This document shows, piece after piece, positions 55,054 to 58,268 of a stretch of 58,268 bases of DNA. Within the stretch, counting starts at the first letter, position 1; each line of letters starts with the position of its first letter. The position numbers and the translations under genes were made by a program. Origin of the DNA: Gammaproteobacteria bacterium. GTDB taxonomy: Bacteria; Pseudomonadota; Gammaproteobacteria; Ga0077536. Under the pieces are notes generated by a model. It ran no database searches and was not told the origin of the DNA. It saw only the letters and a program-made list of their open reading frames with translations. The stretch spans positions 105,188 through 163,455 of the forward strand of contig VGUA01000001.1 of assembly GCA_016874535.1 (NCBI GenBank), in the 5' to 3' direction.

Positions 55054-56483
55054 GCCCACGTCTTGCCTGGCCTTTGCTGCTGATGCTGGGCGGCTGCTCC
55101 TTGGCGCCTGCTCTGCCTGATCCTGCCGTGAACACCCCAGCGGCATGGAAGGAAAGCCCGGCCCAGATTACGGGTGACTGGAAAGTCGCGACGCCGGCCG
55201 ATGACGCCGCCCGTGGGCAGTGGTGGACGGTATTCCGGGATCCGCTGCTCGATGGACTGGTGGCGCGCGCCAGTTCCGGTAACCAGAATCTGCAGGCGGC
55301 ACTCGCAAGACTCGAGCAGTCCCGGGCCCAGGTGCGCGTGGCGAGTGCGCAGCGGTTACCGCGGATCGATCTCGGCGTGGGGGCCTCGCGGATCCAGCCG
55401 AGTGCGGTCATCCTCGATTCCTTCGGGGGCGGTGGGCCCGAGACCCTGGAAGATTACACACAGATCAACACCAGACTCAGCGCAAGCTACGAGCTCGATG
55501 TGTTTGGCCGTGTGCGGGATTCGGTCAAGGCAGCCGAGGCCGATTTCGCGGCCCAGCGCGCACTCTACGAAAGCCTCACCCTGAGTCTGCAGGGCGATGT
55601 CGCCCAGACCTATTTCCTCATCCGCGCGACGGACGAGGAACTGCGGGTGCTGCGGGAGGGCATCAAGCTGCGCGAGGACACCTTGCAGCTGGTGGCGGCG
55701 CGCGTGGCAGCGGGCGATACCGACGATTTCGATCTGGAACGCAGCCGGGCGGAGCTGGAAACCGCACGCGCCGAACTGGAAGCCGTCGCGCGCAGTCGTG
55801 CGGCTTACGAACACGCGCTCGCCGTCTTGTGTGGAGAAACCCCGGCGGCATTCAGTCTGGCGGAAGCGCCCGCCACCCGCGCCCTGCCCGAGATTCCACC
55901 CGGTCTGCCGTCCAGCCTGCTGGAGCGTCGCCCGGATGTGGCGGCAGCCGAGCGCCGCATGATTGCCGCCAATGCGCGCATCGGGGTGGCGAAGGCCGCG
56001 TTTTACCCGCTGATCAACCTTACGGCCAATTTCGGGGTGGAGTCCGGTGGCGTGGGTGAGCTCTTCAAGTGGAGCAGCCGGACCTGGGCCCTTGGCCCCA
56101 TTGCCGGGCCGCTGCTCAGCCTGCCCATTTTTGATGGGGGACGTAACAAGGCCAACCTCGCCTCGGCGGAAGCCAGCTTGGATGCGGAAGTGGCGGTCTA
56201 TCGCCAGACCGTGCTGGATGCCTTCGTCGAAGTGGAGGACAGCCTCTCGGGCCTGCGCACGCTCGCCACCCAGCGCGCGGCGCTGACGCGTGCAGTTGAT
56301 TCAGCGCAAGCCGCGAGCACGATTGCCGAGGCACGCTTCGAGGCTGGGGCGACAGGCCTGCTCGAAGTGCTGGATGCGAGGCGCAACCTGCTGGCAACCC
56401 AGCGCCTGGGCGTGCAGGTGGACGGAGCCCGTGCCGCCACCACGGTGGCTCTGGTGCGTGCGCTGGGGGGGGGCTGGCAATAA
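55050..56483 (+). CDS. RND efflux outer-membrane factor (OprM/NodT-like)
   Basis: ...GGCSLAPALPDPAV...RGQWWTVFRDPLLDGLVARASSGNQNLQAALARLEQSRAQ...LLERRPDVAAAERRMIAANARIGVAKAAFYP; ATGA overlap with the transporter stop. Confidence 0.95.
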   Translation: MSPRLAWPLLLMLGGCSLAPALPDPAVNTPAAWKESPAQITGDWKVATPADDAARGQWWTVFRDPLLDGLVARASSGNQNLQAALARLEQSRAQVRVASAQRLPRIDLGVGASRIQPSAVILDSFGGGGPETLEDYTQINTRLSASYELDVFGRVRDSVKAAEADFAAQRALYESLTLSLQGDVAQTYFLIRATDEELRVLREGIKLREDTLQLVAARVAAGDTDDFDLERSRAELETARAELEAVARSRAAYEHALAVLCGETPAAFSLAEAPATRALPEIPPGLPSSLLERRPDVAAAERRMIAANARIGVAKAAFYPLINLTANFGVESGGVGELFKWSSRTWALGPIAGPLLSLPIFDGGRNKANLASAEASLDAEVAVYRQTVLDAFVEVEDSLSGLRTLATQRAALTRAVDSAQAASTIAEARFEAGATGLLEVLDARRNLLATQRLGVQVDGARAATTVALVRALGGGWQ

Positions 56484-56628
56484 TTTGAACGGGTCCGTGG
56501 CGCCTCGGCCGACAGGACGGCGGAGGCGACCCGGAGGGAAGCTTGCGCGCCGGCAAGGCGAGACTTTCACGTAAGCACCCGGCCCGTTAGGCTGCGGGTC
56601 CGCAGATACCGTGCCGCAGGCAGGAGAC

Positions 56629-57585
56629 ATGACAGCGCGAATTTTCATCGACGGCGAGGCGGGGACCACCGGCCTGCAGATCAAGGATCGCCTTGCGTCC
56701 CGCGAGGACCTCACGCTGGTCAGCATCGCGCCGGAGCGGCGCAAGGATCCGGCGGCGCGCGCGGAGCTGCTCAACAGCGTTGACCTCGTGATGCTCTGCC
56801 TGCCGGACGATGCGGCACGCGAGGCGGTTGCGCTCATCACCAATCCTGCGGTGCGGGTGATCGATGCCAGCACGGCACACCGCACGGCAGCGGGTTGGGA
56901 ATACGGATTTCCGGAGATGGATCGCGGGCAAGCCGCGCGCATTGCCGCGGCCCTTCGTGTGGCCAATCCCGGTTGCTATCCCACCGGAGCCATCGCGCTC
57001 ATCCGTCCGCTGGTGGCGGCCGGCATCCTGCCCGCCGATTTCCCCGTCACGATCAGCGCGGTGTCCGGCTACAGCGGTGGTGGCAAGGCGCTCATCCAGC
57101 GCTATGAGGATCCCGCCTCTGCGGAACCACTCGCCCTGCCGTTCTGGATTTACGGGCTTGGGCTCGAACACAAGCATGTGCCGGAGATCCAGCGTTTCGG
57201 CCTGCTGGAGACGCGTCCCCTGTTCCTGCCTGCGGTGGGACGCTTCGCGCAAGGCATGCTGGTACAACTGCCCTTGCAGCTGCGCGCCTTGCCGGGCAAG
57301 CCCTCCGTGCACGACGTGCATGCCGCACTCGCTGCGGCCTATGCCGGCCAGACCTTTGTCTCGGTCGAACCGCTGGCGGACGGCGCCGCGCTGGAGCGCC
57401 TGGGACCCGAGGGCTTGAACGACACCAATGCGCTGAAGCTCTACTGCTTTGGCAATGAACAACATCATCAGGTGGTGCTCTGTGCGCTGCTGGACAATCT
57501 CGGCAAGGGCGCCTCGGGCGCCGCAGTACAGAACATGAACCTGATGCTGGGCTTGCCCCCCGAGACCGGGCTGCGCGGCGCCTGA
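56629..57585 (+). CDS. argC: N-acetyl-gamma-glutamyl-phosphate reductase
   Basis: RIFIDGEAGTTGLQI...VIDASTAHRTAAGWEYGFPEMD...VANPGCYPTGAIALIRPLV...SGYSGGGKALI. Confidence 0.95.
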   Translation: MTARIFIDGEAGTTGLQIKDRLASREDLTLVSIAPERRKDPAARAELLNSVDLVMLCLPDDAAREAVALITNPAVRVIDASTAHRTAAGWEYGFPEMDRGQAARIAAALRVANPGCYPTGAIALIRPLVAAGILPADFPVTISAVSGYSGGGKALIQRYEDPASAEPLALPFWIYGLGLEHKHVPEIQRFGLLETRPLFLPAVGRFAQGMLVQLPLQLRALPGKPSVHDVHAALAAAYAGQTFVSVEPLADGAALERLGPEGLNDTNALKLYCFGNEQHHQVVLCALLDNLGKGASGAAVQNMNLMLGLPPETGLRGA

Positions 57586-57608
57586 AACGACCAAGCGAGT
57601 CTGAAGCC

Positions 57609-58268
57609 ATGACCGACTACACCCATTTCTCCGTTCAACCGATCGCCGGCGCCTGCGGCGCCATGATTTCCGGCATCAACCTGCTGGAAAAAGTCAGTGA
57701 CGAGGCGATCGCCGAGCTGCGCGCCGCCTGGCTGGCACACGGCGTCATCTTCTTTCGTGACCAGCCCTTGCCGCCGGCCGATTTTCTGGCCTTCGCCAAC
57801 CGTTTCGGTGAGGTGGTCGAATATCCGTTCGTGAAGGGCATCGATGGCTTTCCGCTGATCATTCCGGTGCTCAAGCTCGAGCATGAGCGCAACAATTTCG
57901 GTGGCATCTGGCACACGGACACGGCGTATCTCAAGACGCCGCCGATGGCGACCATGCTGATCGCCCGCGAGATTCCGCCCTACGGCGGCGACACGCTTTT
58001 TGCCAGCGGCTATGCGGCTTACGAGGCCTTGTCGCCGGGCATGAAAGCGATGCTTGAAACGCTGAAGGGTGTGAACACTTCGGCCAAGGCCGATGTGACC
58101 AAGACCCGTGAAGATCGCATCAAGGATTCAGGATCTGATCAAGGCAAAGCCAAGGAAGAGCTGGTGTCCGCGCATCCGGTGGTGCGCACGCATCCGGAAA
58201 CGGGGCGCAAGAGCCTGTATGTGAATTTCGGCCATACCGCGCGCTTTGCCGGCATGACCGAGGAGGAG
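57609..58268 (+). CDS. TauD/TfdA-family dioxygenase, truncated at the window end
   Basis: ...AAWLAHGVIFFRDQPLPPADFLAFANRFGEVVEYPFV...GGIWHTDTAYLKTPPMATMLIAREIPPYGGDTLFASGYAAYEAL: HxD motif. Confidence 0.92.
   Translation, partial: MTDYTHFSVQPIAGACGAMISGINLLEKVSDEAIAELRAAWLAHGVIFFRDQPLPPADFLAFANRFGEVVEYPFVKGIDGFPLIIPVLKLEHERNNFGGIWHTDTAYLKTPPMATMLIAREIPPYGGDTLFASGYAAYEALSPGMKAMLETLKGVNTSAKADVTKTREDRIKDSGSDQGKAKEELVSAHPVVRTHPETGRKSLYVNFGHTARFAGMTEEE

Overview
The 58.3 kb window is GC-rich, gammaproteobacterial-looking chromosome with three kinds of region. (1) About 1-15.7 kb is an amide/amine metabolism region. It has a partial ammonium transporter, two tandem copies of a three-gene N,N-dimethylformamidase(DMFase)-like cassette (small alpha-like subunit A1, ~800 aa beta-like subunit A2, unrecognised small protein X), three divergent glutamine-synthetase-fold enzymes, a PhyH-type Fe(II)/2OG oxygenase, a class-I glutamine amidotransferase, a class V aminotransferase and a PNPOx-like flavoprotein. 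I rate this the best candidate for an undescribed catabolic system: amide hydrolysis plus gamma-glutamylation of an amine. (2) About 15.7-31.6 kb is accessory. A photolyase-like/DUF393 pair is flanked by ~80 bp inverted repeats, which belong to a 42-bp palindromic repeat family confined to 15.7-20.6 kb. Then come Sel1, alpha/beta-hydrolase, AhpD-like and SprT-like/DUF2786 genes, then a HyuA/HyuB + two class III aminotransferases + GntR + cupin island bracketed by 45-bp direct repeats, then a degraded HTH/PIN toxin-antitoxin module. (3) About 31.8-58.3 kb is mostly housekeeping: tRNA(CAU), rpoD-dnaG-yqeY-rpsU, tsaD, plsY, folB, folK, pteridine reductase, MidA, MsrA, cyclase-FHA, CCA transferase, Slt, hemH, PPK2, an RND efflux operon, argC and a partial TauD. 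All calls come from reading the sequence and the supplied translations. No database search was run.
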